Assembly (NCBI GenBank): GCA_958450365.1
Contig: CAUEEP010000859.1
Span: 186,001-250,000, forward strand
Reading direction: 5' to 3'
DNA from: Mesorhabditis belari
Lineage: Eukaryota; Nematoda; Chromadorea; Rhabditida; Rhabditidae
DNA: 64,000 bases
In this document: piece after piece, positions 35,320 to 47,561 of the stretch
Numbering within the stretch: position 1 is the first letter of the stretch
Layout of the letters: each line of letters opens with the position of its first letter
The notes under the pieces: generated by a model
Databases searched by the model: none
What the model saw: only the letters and a program-made list of their open reading frames with translations
What the model was told of the DNA's origin: nothing
Translations under genes and position numbers: made by a program

Positions 35320-38300
35320 TTAGTAGACACGGCAAAGTTTGGGCAACTCGATGCGCTCGGTGAGAGACATTGAAAGGGAACGGATCTGGAAAATGAAGGA
35401 ATTCAAGGCGATTGGATATTTGATAGGGTATAGAAATTGGAGTAGTGAAGTGTCTATTGGAATTGTAATGCTCAAGCAGTTAAGCTCTTCAATCAACAAC
35501 TTACAGACTGTGCCATGATCCACAACTATTTAAGCACTCTTACTCGATCTAAGGTAGGCTAACAGACTAACATAGTAAGTCTCTGCAATCTTCAGCCCAA
35601 TCTCCCCATTTGTCTATCCTTTTCTCCCTTACTATTCTTTTATTTTTGCCCTTCACACTCACCTCCTCCATGATCGACTCCTCTCCACGCTTAAGGCCGT
35701 TCACAATGCGGCGAGTGCTGCGATCCGAGCGTGGAAGGCAAGCCAATTTCACCTTGCGGTTCTCGGTCTCAATGAGCTCATCTCCTGGCTGGCACTTGGG
35801 TTGTTCCTCCATCGAGAAGCAAGTCTTTCCCTCACGCTCAACCATCACGATCTCGTTTTCGGGCTCTGGAAATAGAATGCATGAGATGGAACTCAGATTA
35901 TTAGTTCAATGTCTAACCATCACAGTTATTCTTAGAGCTATGCCCAATCCCCTCGCCTCAACCAACCGTAGGTGTTCTCCTCCTCGTCGCGGATGTTCTT
36001 GCGGCTGATGTGCTTCTTGAGGTTCTTCTTGAGCATTTTGCGTGATCGCTTCTCTCCCATGTTCTCCTCCTCGAAATCCTCACGGGGGTTCCAGAAAGAT
36101 TCCTCGGAATCGTAGCGTTCCTCCTCATCAGACTCAACTCCGTAGTTCTTCTTCTCCTTCAATTTCGACTCCTCGACCTCGCATTCGTTGTCACGGCGAA
36201 GCCACGAGCGGTGGAATTCCTCGATGTCCTCTGGAAAGGAAAAATGGTTGATCAGAGAAGCGATTTGAGAATTCCAATAATGAATGAGTGACTAATCTAG
36301 GTATTGCAAGTGAATCTAGGCTCTGGAATACACCTCTTCAGGAGCAACCAGCTTCTATCTAACATCTAAAACCCATTGAGCTCAATCTCAGCTCAATTCC
36401 AATTCCTATCCAATTTCTTTTCCACCCACCAGTCTCCTCGTTATCGGCACGGCGGAACTCGTTGTCGCGGCGTCCATCGAAATGTCCGCAAAGTCCGCAT
36501 TGGGTGTTCTCGGTGCGCTTGTCAGCCTTGATCTCGACCTTGTATCCATCGAAACGGATGGTCATCTTTGGGATGGTGATCTCGCATGATGATTCTCCTA
36601 AAAGACCCACTCATCTTTCAATTTCAATTCAAAACCAACCGATAAGCTTGATTCCCATATCGTAGAGAGCCTCCTCGTCCTCGACACGGCGTCCATCAAC
36701 GTTGCAAACGATCTTCTCTTGTTTCAACTCGCACTCGATTTCCTTCTCTTGAGTCACAATCTTGATCTTCTTCTCCTCAGAGTCCTTCTCCATTTTCTTC
36801 ATCATCACAGCGTACTCGGGCTCTTGAGAGCAATCCTTAGCAAGCACTGAATAGCAAGTGGTCAATGGGGTCTTGTAGAGAAGTCCATCGAAGGTCGACA
36901 CCTTGTTTGAGGAAACCTCGCACTCGGAAGTTGGCATGAAGACCGAGGTCCACGAGTTCTTGTTGTTCAATCCCTTGAGGGAGACACGGCGAGATCCGAG
37001 AGACATCAATGGGATACGGATTGGGGAATAGGCCTCCTTGACGATGAGTTTCTCTCCATTGCACTCAACGGTGAAGTTGACGCGACGGCACTCCTCGGGC
37101 TCGACGACGGCCTCGATCTTGAAGCGGCGAGAGTCGGAGCTGATCGATTCGACTTGTCCGTACATGTAGAACTCGGACTTCAAGAGGTCGAAGAGACGAC
37201 GGAAGACCAATTCGTTGTCCTTGGAGAGGTCCTTGTCGACGAGGACGACGTACTTGTTGAGCTTGGAAGCCTCACGGAGCATGTCGTATTTCTCGAGTCC
37301 CTTGTTGCTCTCGTAGTCGATCTCCTTGACGAAACGGGCCATCTCTTGGGATTGAGTCTTCTGGAGACGGATGGTCATCTCGTTCTTCTCCTCAGATCCC
37401 CAACGGCACTTGAGGGTTCCCTCGACTTCTTTGTGGCGCATCTCCTTCAACTCCTTGATGGTCTTGGGGGATTCGGGGAGGACGACCTCTCCGTTCATTT
37501 GGAGTTCCCAGTCGCGGCGCTCCTTCTCGAGAAGTGGCGAGCGTTTGCATTGAAGATCGAAGCGGCACACCTTGATCTCCTCATCGCACGATCCTTTCAC
37601 GGACATCTCTCCCTTGATGGTCTTTGGTCCTCCGACGGTGTAAAGACGGAAGTTGACGCGTCCCTCGTGTCCCTTCAACGATTTCATCGACTCGTAGTGC
37701 TTCTTGGAGTGGGTGCGGCGAGAGACACGCTCATCAGCACGCTCCTCAGACTCGTCAGAGGTCTCCAAACCGAACTCCTTCTCAGTGAAGGTCTCATCGT
37801 AGCGGGGTGACTCGTACTCGGATGAGGCCATCTTGGTGTACTTGGGCTCAACCTCGAGGACGATCTCCTTCACGGACTCGGCGGTGGGGACAAGGACAAC
37901 CTGGAAATTCGAGTTTTGGATCTGGAGCTGGGTTTGGTTCAAGTGGTATGTACTACTATTCTGAGCTTTTCACTTCGATGTACTATTTCCAAATCTTTAC
38001 CTGGACGTGGTTCTCTCCGAAGAGGATCGACTCGGGGGACTTCTTGTCGAAGACGTGGCGGTGGACGGATCCGATGACCTCAGTGCGGAGACCGAAGTGC
38101 TCCTCTCCGTAGGATTGCTCGTAGTGGACGGAGGTCTTCTCGAATGATGGAATACGGATGGTCTTCTCCTCAAGAACTGGCACTTGCTTGTTGTTGAATG
38201 AGCGGACGAAGGTGGTTGGGCGAGACTCGACGAGGAGAACACGTTTCTCCTCCTTGGGAAGACGGAGGACAGCCTTGAGTTGTTGTTTCTCATCGTTGTA

Positions 38301-41300
38301 CTCGACTTGTCCGTGGATTGGAAGAGTTGATTGGATCGAGTGGAAGACACGAGATCCGATGTGCATCTCGGGGGAGAAGACGGTCATTTCGGTGACATGG
38401 GTGGAGACGAATGAGGGCTCCATCTCGACACGGAGAGACATCTTCGGGGAGATCTCGGCCTTGATGTGGGCCTTGATGTGGGCGACGGTTGGGAGCTTGG
38501 AGGTGACCTGGAAATTTTAGGGATAGATGGGTTCAGATTAGATGTTGGTTATTGATGTCTAGAGATAAATTCGGCCAATAGGCGAAAGAATATAAGGCAG
38601 TTCTTGGATATTATCGATCAGCAATCAACTATTTTAACGGTAACTGGCTATTAGGGCTAAGAAGACCGTATCTAGAGACCTTAAAAGATCACTGTACCTG
38701 GAGTGGGAGTCCAAGGGTGGTTGGGACGATGCGGACGTGCTCGTAGACGTATCCAGAGAGAACTCCCTCGAAACGGAATCCCTTGGCGATCTTGCGGATC
38801 ATCTCGGATGAAGAGATCGACGAATCAGAGCGGACAATCTTCTCCATGAGTTCCTCCTCAACGGGAAGGACAGCATAGTCCAAGTTCTTGTAGCGGATGT
38901 AGAGCATACCGAAGGCATCCTCTCCATTCTCGTTTTGGCGGGATTGGATCTTCATCTGACGAACGATTTCCTTGAGGGCTTCACGGAGTGGGGCCTTCGA
39001 TGAAGAGCGTTGTCCGCGGAGAACGATCTCGGTCTCGGTTTTCTCGAGTTTCTTGAGGAGTGGGATGAGCACTTGATCGAGATTGTTTTGGAAGAGTCCA
39101 ACTTGAACGAGGTGTTTGTTCCATTGTCCGGCGAAGACAGAGTCGACCGAGGCGAGAAGTTCGTGTGGGAGAACGGACTCGTTGGAGAAGACTGAGGCAA
39201 CATCCATGGTCATTCCGAAGTCGAAGAGACGGGAGTACCATGGGAGATGAACATGGGTGGAGGTGGAGAGTGGAGAAGAGCGGAGCATGCGAAGAGAGAC
39301 ATTGATGTCCTCGGCGAGCTTGGCCTCACATGGGTTCTTCTTGGACTCGGAGAACGAGCGGAGAAGAGAGACTCCGAAAGAGCGGAGTTGGGTGGATGGC
39401 TCGATGTTGAGTTGGTGAACGATTTGATCGAGAAGGGAACGCTCGGGGCGGGAGTGGACAAGTTGGTAGAGGGCCGCGATGCGGAGTGGGACTGGCTCGC
39501 GGAGGGACTTGAAGAGGGGAAGGCACACCGATTGCACCTTGCGGGGCATCTGGTCGCGGAGCTGGAATTTGGGTGTAAGTACAATCTTTGGATGTTGATT
39601 TGACAAGTGTTTTGGCTCAATAGGTCAAGATTAGATTATTAGAATTGAGCTAGAGTTTGGGCTGTCAACGAGAATGAGAGGCTAGTTTTTAAGGCGACTA
39701 ATTGCTTCTTAGAGTAGATCTTTTAAAAGTTAGTTCTTCTAACTGTCAAACCCACCATGCGAAGAGCGTCAACGGCGGATTGGCGGACAACGAGTGGTTG
39801 ACGGCGATCATAGATGACCTTCTCAAGGAAATGAATGGAGACATCAAGGGCAGAGTTGGCAACAGCCTTGAGGACGAGGACCTTCTCGTAACGGGAAGTG
39901 GCCGATTCGAAGAGGGTTTCCCACTCCTTCAACCATTCAGTCTTGAGCTCACGACGGCATTCCTTCTCTCCTTCGATCTCGATGGCCCACGATTCCTTGG
40001 TGACCTCCTTCTTTGAGCAGACACCGTTCATCAAAGCTCCGGTGGTGAGGAGGACGGATTGGCGGAGAATTGGCTCCTCACGGCAAACCTTGGACTTGAC
40101 CAAACGCAAGAGTGAGTTGACAATGTTCTCGGATGGAACACGGGTGTTCACGAGTCCCTTGATGACGATAGCGGCACGGATTGGGGGAGATTTGCTTCTT
40201 CTCGCATTTCTCAACAAAGTGCTCAATGGTGACCTTGGTTCCGGCAGCAATGAGAGCATCGGTGAGGAACTCGCGAACCTTCTCGATCTGCTCAGCATAG
40301 ACTTCGGTTTCCCAGAAGTGGCGGTGGATCTCTTGCACCTCACGCTCAGTGCACATGCGGTAGACCTCGACGATGCGGGCAAAGTTGTGGTTTGTCTCAA
40401 GGGTGACTCCGTCTTTCTCGGACTCCTCCATCGAGGCAAGGGTGAGGCGGATGTACTTGTCCATGAGCTCCTTCTTGGGGACTCCGGCGAATCCGGTGAG
40501 TGTGTAGGATTCTTCGTCTCCGTTCATCCAGAACTTCTCACGGGCCAACTCCATCTCGTAGTTGTAAAGAAGGGAAGACTTCTTTCCGTTGCGGGGCTCC
40601 TCAACACGCTCAGCCGACTTGATGTTGACAAGGCGCATCTTTTGGTGGACGTAGGTGGCGAGCATCTCTTGATCCTTCGAGAAGGGGGGTGAAGACGTAC
40701 CTGGAAATGAAATGGTTGGATGGTGGATGATGAATGTTGGAAACCCTAGATTAGATCAATCCCAAACACTCACTCGGACTTGAGCTCGACCTCGGTGATA
40801 AGGAAACGCTCCTCATCCTCTCCGCGAACCTTGTAGTTGATGACAGTTTGAGATTCGGGGCGAGCATCGGTGGCCTCACACATGGAGCACTCTGGAAAAG
40901 GAGTATTGAATATGGAGATGATTGGTGGATATCCATTTCTTGATTAACACAAACCAGCAGAGTAACGGGGTCCATAGCGGATATCGATACGCTTGGGGCA
41001 TTTCTCGAAGTTGAGCGACTTGGTGATCTCTTTCTCCTCGCGGTTCTTCTCCGATTCGACGATCGTGTAGGCGACCTCGCACTCACCCTCGAGGGTGCGC
41101 TGGAAAGGGAGAACTTGGGTTTGAGGGCTAGTTTAAGAATGTTTTCGATCAGGCTCTAGGTAGTTAATTAGTAGATTTGCAGGATTTGAAAAGAGCAGAT
41201 TTCTCAAGTGAAAAGACTCGATTTGATCGGAACTTTCTATCAAATCACTCTATCAATCTCAATTTCATCATCCAAATCTACCTCGGTGACGGTGAAGAAC

Positions 41301-42275
41301 TTGTTGTTGGAGACGGTCTTGGTGTTGTACTCCTCTTGGGTCTTGCGTGGGCTCATTTGAACTTGGAGCATGTTGAGAATGGAGCGCTTGATGTTCTCCG
41401 ACCAGGCGGATTCCTCCTCCGAGAAGACGATCTGAAGAAGGGAATGATTGGAATGGAAAGGATTAGGACTCGAATCTTTTAGCCAAATCTCACCTCAGAG
41501 ATGATTCCTTGGTGGTAACGGAAGCGGATTGGAAGCTTGATTTGCTCGCGTTGCTCGGAGGTCAATTGCGACTCGTCGAGCGACACCTGGAAATGGCGAC
41601 CATCGTTGGGAAAGATACTCAGTTATTGAGATCAATTGTAGATCTCTGATCTATTTCCCAAACATCTCTTTCTTTCCCATTTCCCCACCTCAGAGATGAT
41701 GCGTGGCTCGGTGAGCTGCTTGTGGCCATTGGTAAGCTTGACATTGTCGAGACGGAGGATCGAGTGTTTCTCGTTGACAGTGATCAAGACTTTTGAGTGG
41801 ATTTGTTGAAGGGAATGAGACGAGGATCCTTTCACGGGCACGCCCGAGACGATCTGAAAATTGGGATGGAAATGAATGATGATGAGGAAATCGAGTCATT
41901 TGGGAGGTTCTCAAAGAAGCGGCTCAAAAACTGTTCAAAAACTTTTAGAGTGTCGATTACAGTACTTCGATGCATACAGTACCCTATTCTAGGTCCTCTT
42001 CCAATCCCATCCATCAACTTGTCTTTTCTCTCTAGGTACCCAATGCAGTAGCCCTTCCTATATCCTATTTGAGTGATCCCTATCGACTAAACTGTCCTTT
42101 CCCTTACCATACTCCCCCGATCCTACCTCTTTCCTACAGTATTCTCTCAAATACGAACCTGTCCCTTCCACTCGAACTCGTAGGTGTTTCCCTTGTTGAA
42201 CGACCGTTCTTCCCATTGACGGGAGGACGCAGCGAGGGCGATGGCCAAAAGGCCGAATGCAGCCAGCAGTTTCAT
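35320..42275 (-). CDS. Vitellogenin (yolk lipoprotein precursor)
   Basis: Fourteen minus-strand exons: 42159-42275, 41689-41853, 41494-41586, 41282-41431, 40955-41099, 40774-40891, 39756-40700, 38698-39561, 38001-38507, 36640-37927, 36430-36597, 35967-36230, 35663-35865 and 35320-35385. The signal peptide MKLLAAFGLLAIALAASS is followed by an N-terminal lipid-transport module (VKGSSSHSLQQIHSKVLITV, EECSMCEATDARPESQT) and, late, a von Willebrand factor D domain (CYSVLAKDCSQEPEYAVMM, NTQCGLCGHFDGRRDNEFRR). Length is about 1,696 residues. Vitellogenin is made in the intestine, secreted and loaded into oocytes. Exon 39756-40700 has two one-base insertions, in a six-G run (40684-40689) and a five-G run (40183-40187); leaving them out keeps all exon phases consistent, so I read the gene as functional with sequence errors. 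Codon bias is strong, as expected for a highly expressed gene. Confidence 0.93.
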
Positions 42276-42339
42276 CTCTCTGAGGAAGAGACAAAGGGCT
42301 CTGACCGAACTGGTACCGAACCACTCGATTCAACCGACA

Positions 42340-42390
42340 TTTATACCAGTTTTCAAATTAAATCTTGACACATGCCCATCTTTCTTATCA
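42340..42390 (-). promoter_or_regulatory. Vitellogenin promoter: TATA box, GATA site and VPE1-like motif
   Basis: On the minus strand TATAAA lies at 42340-42345, about 65 bp before the ATG. Further upstream are TGTCAAGA (42363-42370), close to the nematode vitellogenin element VPE1 (TGTCAAT), and TGATAA(G) (42384-42390), matching the VPE2/GATA site used by intestinal GATA factors. The element names come from Caenorhabditis vit genes; function here is inferred. Confidence 0.55.
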
Positions 42391-44423
42391 TTTCTTGATC
42401 CCCAATTTCCATCCGCAAATTTTCGGCAATTCCTGAAGGTGACATCTGAGTGACAGGTTTTAAAAAGGGCAATTCGGGGTGGTGAGGGAAGTTCTTTTCG
42501 AAATTTTCAAGAGATTTTTGATCCGGTAAGTTTTTGAAGTAAGAATTTTGAGAAACTGATTTATTTTTGATTTGTTAGAGAGATTTTCAAAGTCAGCCGA
42601 TTATGATGATGGGAAAACTTGGTTATCATAATTTTGAGCTAAAATGTTTTCAAATCCATTACTGCGCTCGTTTAGCTTTTTGAAATGGAAACAAATTTTG
42701 AATGTGGTTATTTTTGGGTAATTTGAAGAATTCTCTGATCTAGAACACCAATTTTGTTATCGCTGTTTCAGGGATTAGTCGATTTTGGTGGCTTTTTTTA
42801 ACCGGCTTTGAGGCTTTCGGCAAATGCTTCAAATTACTGAAGTTACTGAAGTTTACTGAAGTTCAACTACTTCATTCAGTAGTTTTTGAAAATCTTGACA
42901 TCCTCCTTGAAAATCATCTAGAAAACGCAAAATCAATACTTTAAAGACATCCGCAAAAATCCTTCTGATTGTCTTGAGAGTCTAAAATGTGATTCGTCGC
43001 TTTGCAGCTCTTGTATTATGTTTCGTGGAAATCACTGTTACATCAAAAATGTTAACCAAAAATTTCGAAAGAACTAATGGGCGATGGTTTTCTGAGATGA
43101 GATTAAAGCGGATCATTTCCTGGCTTGGATTTTAATTTTCTTGAAAGGAAAACATTTCATTCATGTTTCCATTCAAGTTAGAGGAATCCTGAAACTATGA
43201 GAATTAAATCACTGTAATCGCACTTCAAAAACCATTAATTGTCTAGTTGATGACGTATTCAGCTCAATTCATATTCAAAGTACCCACTTTCCGCATTCCA
43301 TTTCTACTCAAATCCCTATTACCCAGTCTACCGCATCATTTACATCGCCTCATCAATTGGAAAGAAACATACTCTGTTAGTAAATCCCAGTTAGTATGCT
43401 AGTAAGTTAATATTTACAAATACCTGTATCGATTAGCTTGTTATCAGTTTCAGTGCGGGGATTTTTTTGTCTTTTTTTCGGGACTCGAGTTTCTGGTCTT
43501 TTCTGGAGAAAAAAGTGACAGCACCGGTCATCAGTTTATTGTTTCGAAGATTTTAGGGAATTTTTCTTGGGTTTTGAAATGACCTAAAGATTGCAGGGTT
43601 TCCATATCACGAGTTTTTCTGCGTTCACATTGACCATACGAGAAGATAGTAATATGGGTTTTTAAAATGCTATAAAAATGTGCCGTTCAAAATTTTAAAA
43701 AGAAAAATTTGTTGTTCTTTGGTAAATCTAAAAAATTTCAAAAATGTTTGCATTCCTTGAAAATAGATTTAAGTAAAAATTCCTTTACTTAAATACTTAA
43801 AGGAGTAGAGTTTTTTCTAAAACGTATCAATTTCCAAAAACTACCATAAACTTACATCTAATAATGTCAAATCTATGATTGAAGAAACGATCGTTGAAGA
43901 ATTCACAACTTTTAACATGGTAACATCTCAAATTTTCAGATTTTACGACTTTCTAACCCAATAAGCTAATATTCCCAAAATTCTCGTAACAGTTTTGATA
44001 AGTTCACGAGTCAAAGTACATATTGATGCTTCTAGAAGTTATCACCATTTTTTCTTGATTACCCGTGGGAATTGTGCAACTCTCATGGGCTGTTTTCTGT
44101 TTGATTAGATGTGATTGACGGGTTATTAAAATTGAACCTCAAGGGGGAAAAGTTTGATAAGAAAATGGGATAAACTCAGAGCGAACAAAAATTTGCTTGG
44201 TCATTCAGAAATTGATTGTTTTTAAGGAGATCAAAATTAGGTCAAGGTTGTTGAATTCTTTGCAACCTTTCTCATTATCTACGTCTTTTGCGTTTAGTCT
44301 GAAATTCCTGGAAACGAATGAATCAGACCGACTTTTGGCCTTTCCATTAGTTGAGTATACATACATAAACAGGTGAAAAAAAATGCTAATTGGAAATCCA
44401 AGAAAAACATTTCTATAGCCAAA
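42391..44423. other. Intergenic sequence without a recognised gene
   Basis: About 2 kb of AT-rich DNA. A short threefold repeat of TTACTGAAG occurs near 42838-42865. The left part is upstream of vitellogenin and may contain more regulatory sites, but none is distinctive. Confidence 0.45.
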
Positions 44424-45978
44424 ATGATGCAAGAGGCAACAACTATTGATATTTTTGAGAATCGATATTTCGATACTTTGTCAATTTATCATCTGATTGG
44501 ACCGATCACCCTGCCGTTGAACATTTTGGGGATCTATTTGGTGTTGAATAAGACGGAAAAGACTGTTGGAGAGTATAAATATCACCTGGCTTTTCATTTA
44601 GTGAGTTTAATGGACTTAAAAATCGTGGCAAGTAGCTAGATTGGTAAAAAAATGGAGACAACGTTACTGTAGTTTTCAAAAGCTAGCTGGTTTTAGTAAA
44701 TCTATTTCTCAAAAAAGTGTTAATTATACAGTAACTAGGTGTTCTTTTTGTGCCCTCCATCTGGCAAACCTCCTCGATAGATACCCACACCTCTTGATTT
44801 CGGCCTCTGGTTGGTCAATCATAGCCAACCACCGAGGTGCGCCTCAATCACCAACTACCCGGCCTCAGCGATGGTGCTCGACCCGACCTCATGCGCATCG
44901 ACCCCCAAGCAAGAAGGGGTCCATCATCGACGTCACCATGCCCTCCGAGAACCGTGTGACCGCCTTCATCACTGCTCGCCAAGAAAAGCAACGCAAGCAC
45001 GACCACCTGACTGCTCACTTTCGGTCGCTCGGCTTCGATGTGTTCCTCGATGCACTGAACGTCGGTCCCCTTGGTGGATGGGATTTCCTCAACGAAGTGG
45101 TTCTTCGAAGGATCAGCGTATGGTCTCTTTGAATTTTCCCTGAAGTATGGTCACCTGATGAAGAAGTTTATGTGCTCTAATGCAATCAAATGGAGTCGAG
45201 ACATATATTTGGAGCATCTCACCGGAAACAATGCATAAGTATCCCCTTAAGCGATCTATATTTTCTACACTTTAATGTTATGATTTCTAGTCAGTTTTGA
45301 TACAACGATTTACAAGAGCATATTCTTTGTGTAGTTTTTACGGTTTAGCTAGTCTTATAGCACCGCATTGATTCTGGTTTTTAGACGTAGACGGTTTGTA
45401 GAAGCTTGCTTCTCGCCGTACAGCGTCGGCCCGCTATTGCACTCACTGACTGGATCGATGGGGGAACAAAAACAAACAAGATAAAGAAATCTCTTGACTC
45501 TTGTCTAATATATTAAAGTTCAAAATAAAACTAAATGCAAGCTTTTATTTCTATTGCACTCACTGGCGGGATCGGCGCACATCCCCAGTGATGGGGGACA
45601 AAAAGAGAAAAAGAAGACTGCAACTAATACGTTTGAATGGGTCAACATTTGCCTAGCAAAATCCTGTCTCCAACTTTACTTCAATTCGAGTTAGATTCAG
45701 GGTTTACTAGGCCAGAGATAAAACTCCGGTTCCTACAGGGCTTTTGTGGGGGGAGCTTCAGTAAAGCCAAACCAAGCAAGGTCAGAAGCTAAGACTTGAT
45801 TTAGAATGGAATAGCTGAATAGCTAAGGACTAGATCAAAAAGAACATTTCAGACAATCGGCTTTCTATGGGATATCTTCATGTGTGTGCTGATTTGTCCT
45901 CGAGTTTTCTTCCCCGATTTCATGTTTGCCTCTCTGGGCGCCCTGAACATCGTCGGGATTAGCACCGCACTGCAAATG
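44424..45978 (+). CDS. Serpentine chemoreceptor fragment (srh-like 7TM receptor)
   Basis: Exon 44424-44600 reads DTLSIYHLIGPITLPLNIL then GIYLVLNKTEKTVGEYKYHL, matching the start of nematode srh/str receptors: first transmembrane helix, then the KTPK-like loop. Exon 45853-45978 continues in phase with IGFLWDIFMCVLICPRVFFP and further hydrophobic residues (second and third segments). No later transmembrane exons were found up to 47 kb; 46158-46220 is a faint candidate. The 1.25 kb intron contains an R2/NeSL-type retrotransposon fragment. Such receptors sense environmental chemicals in sensory cilia. Most likely a truncated gene or pseudogene. Confidence 0.6.
44745..45615 (+). mobile_element. 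R2/NeSL-clade retrotransposon 3' fragment with restriction-like endonuclease
   Basis: Frame-broken coding sequence gives SIIDVTMPSENRVTAF and NVGPLGGWDFLNEVVLRR, the conserved core of the C-terminal restriction-like (PD-(D/E)xK) endonuclease of R2/NeSL-type elements, then NAIKWSRDIYLEHLTG before a stop at about 45238. The 3' untranslated part (from 45388) shares about 50 bp, including AGAAGCTTGCTTCTCGCCGT, with 63862-63911 of the second copy. A piece of the 3' end (CTATTGCACTCACTG..GATGGGGG) is repeated at about 45434 and 45551. It is 5'-truncated. Confidence 0.7.
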
Positions 45979-47046
45979 GTAAAAACCCCTATTGGCCCAG
46001 AATTTTGATGATAATTACGAATGTACACAAAATCTCAATTGCCATCAAAATTCTGGACCAATATACCGTAGGCCGTTTGGCGCCTTTCCTAAAATACGCG
46101 CTTTGGGTATAAAAGGAGAGAAGTGGGAAAGAATTTCCTTCTGATCAATTTTGTTGCAGACTAAGGTGGATGATTTCCACCGGTTATTTTTCCTATTTTT
46201 GTTGTTTGAGAATTTTCCTCTTTCGTAGTTTTTATTTTAGAATGGTCAACACGAACGAGAAACCAAGGGAAAGGTGAACAAACGCGAGCGACGGAACGAC
46301 TAAACTAGGAGGACAGCGTGGGATACGAAGGATCGAGTAAAATCGAAAGATTGAACGAGCCGAACGATCAAGGGATTCGGAGATTAGTGGAATCGAACCA
46401 GTGAAGGGCAAGTAGTTATGGTGGCCGTGGTTGGCTTACGTTGTTTTGACCTGTCTCGTATTTTTGTCCTTGTGGTCTCCAGAATGCCAGAAATTGACTA
46501 GGTCCTAGACGCACCGTGTGGTGGTATTTTCTGACCGTTTTTGTTTGTAGAGCATCGCGGGTGTTAAAAATTCAAAATTTGATTGGTTTTTGCGATGCGA
46601 CCGTCCACTCCGGAACGTGCTGGGCTTTGCCTAGGCTTCAGAGTGAACCTAGAAGACGGATCAGTTTCCGTGGCTCAGATGCTTGAATGTTTGTTGCCTC
46701 AGTTGCTCAGTTGCTTAAAAGTTGTGGAATCAGTACCAAATCTTTTTGCACATTTTCCTAAAGTTTTGGCACAGTTACCTATAAATTTCAGCATATTTGC
46801 CCGACAGTTTCGGCACGTTTGCCTAAAAATTTAACGCAGTTCCCTAAAAGGTTCAGCACTCACGCCTGAACGTTTGCACAGTTGCCTAAAAGCTTTGGCA
46901 CAGTTGCCTGAAAGATTTAACACAAAACAAACAAGGGTCGCGTCTGATAAGGTGCGTTGCAAAATGATAGGACCACCCCTAAATTTTACATTTTTTGGCT
47001 ATGAAATTTAATAACACGAAATAGCTTTTAAATCCTAGAAATATTA
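45979..47046. other. Non-coding sequence with a small hairpin and a tandem repeat
   Basis: An imperfect hairpin (GGCCCAGAATTTTGAT with the complement ATCAAAATTCTGGACC) lies at about 45988-46063. GGGTATAAAAGGAG at about 46106 resembles a core promoter but no transcript can be assigned. 46963-46990 (TTGCAAAATGATAGGACCAC) resembles the end of the Tc3-like remnant at 50457. No gene recognised. Confidence 0.45.
46744..46924. repeat. Diverged 22 bp minisatellite
   Basis: About eight units of roughly 22 bp with consensus near TTTGGCACAGTTGCCTAAAAG, each with several differences. Further decayed units appear to extend to about 46690. Confidence 0.6.
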
Positions 47047-47559
47047 GGTTGATGCATAAGTCTTTTTGTTCCTTTTCGTCTGCCGTTTCAAGCCAACAAA
47101 TGCACCAATTAAACTACGGTTGATTTCATTAGAAAAACCAATTATTTTTCTGCAAAATAACATTAAAACGGGTTTAAAAATATTTTATGCTTGGATTTTC
47201 TTGAGAGTATGAAGTCGGGTAGTCAAAAAGGGCTAACTCGATGATGCGTTTTAGACACCTTAGCTAAAGAAAACCTATCTTCGTGTCAATAGATAAAAGA
47301 TAGAGAAAAAAAGTTTGATATTTCGCCAAAATTTCAGAGAAATTCATTCAGCCAATTTTTCCGTAGAGTTTTTTATAGATTTTTACGAAAAAGGCGTTTT
47401 TCACTCTCGAATTTGCTTGAAAGTGAACCGAAATTCATTTAAAAAGATGGAAATTGAACAAAAAAACATTTTTTTTATAGAGCAAACTATAGATTAATTG
47501 GTGAATTTGTTACTTTTTAACAGAAGTACGAAAAAAACGAAAAGACTTTTGCATCAACC
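47047..47559. mobile_element. Mariner-type MITE (intact relative of the 16.5-20 kb copy)
   Basis: 513 bp with ends GGTTGATGCATAAGTCTTTT and the complement ending AAGACTTTTGCATCAACC, flanked by TA (47045-47046, 47560-47561). The interior matches the two halves at 16554-16778 and 19837-19967 in reverse orientation. It is non-coding. Its right TA is directly followed by CAGTCATGGACAAAAG, an apparent Tc1-type end. Confidence 0.8.
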
Positions 47560-47561
47560 TA

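Noticed and set aside
37154..37810. A 218-codon plus-strand open frame inside the vitellogenin gene
   Set aside because: It is antisense to a large conserved vitellogenin exon with strong codon bias; the frame is leucine/valine-rich as expected for the complement and has no own motif.
39898..40692. A 264-codon plus-strand open frame opposite vitellogenin
   Set aside because: Shadow of exon 39756-40700, created by codon bias on the other strand.
46158..46220. Third exon of the chemoreceptor fragment (hydrophobic FFLFLLFENF)
   Set aside because: An acceptor-like TTGCAG precedes it, but the sequence does not match the expected loop motifs, and a stop follows soon; insufficient support.
46100..46560. 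A solo LTR with a TATA box (GGGTATAAAAGGAG)
   Set aside because: No TG..CA boundaries with a target duplication could be found and there is no second copy in the window.
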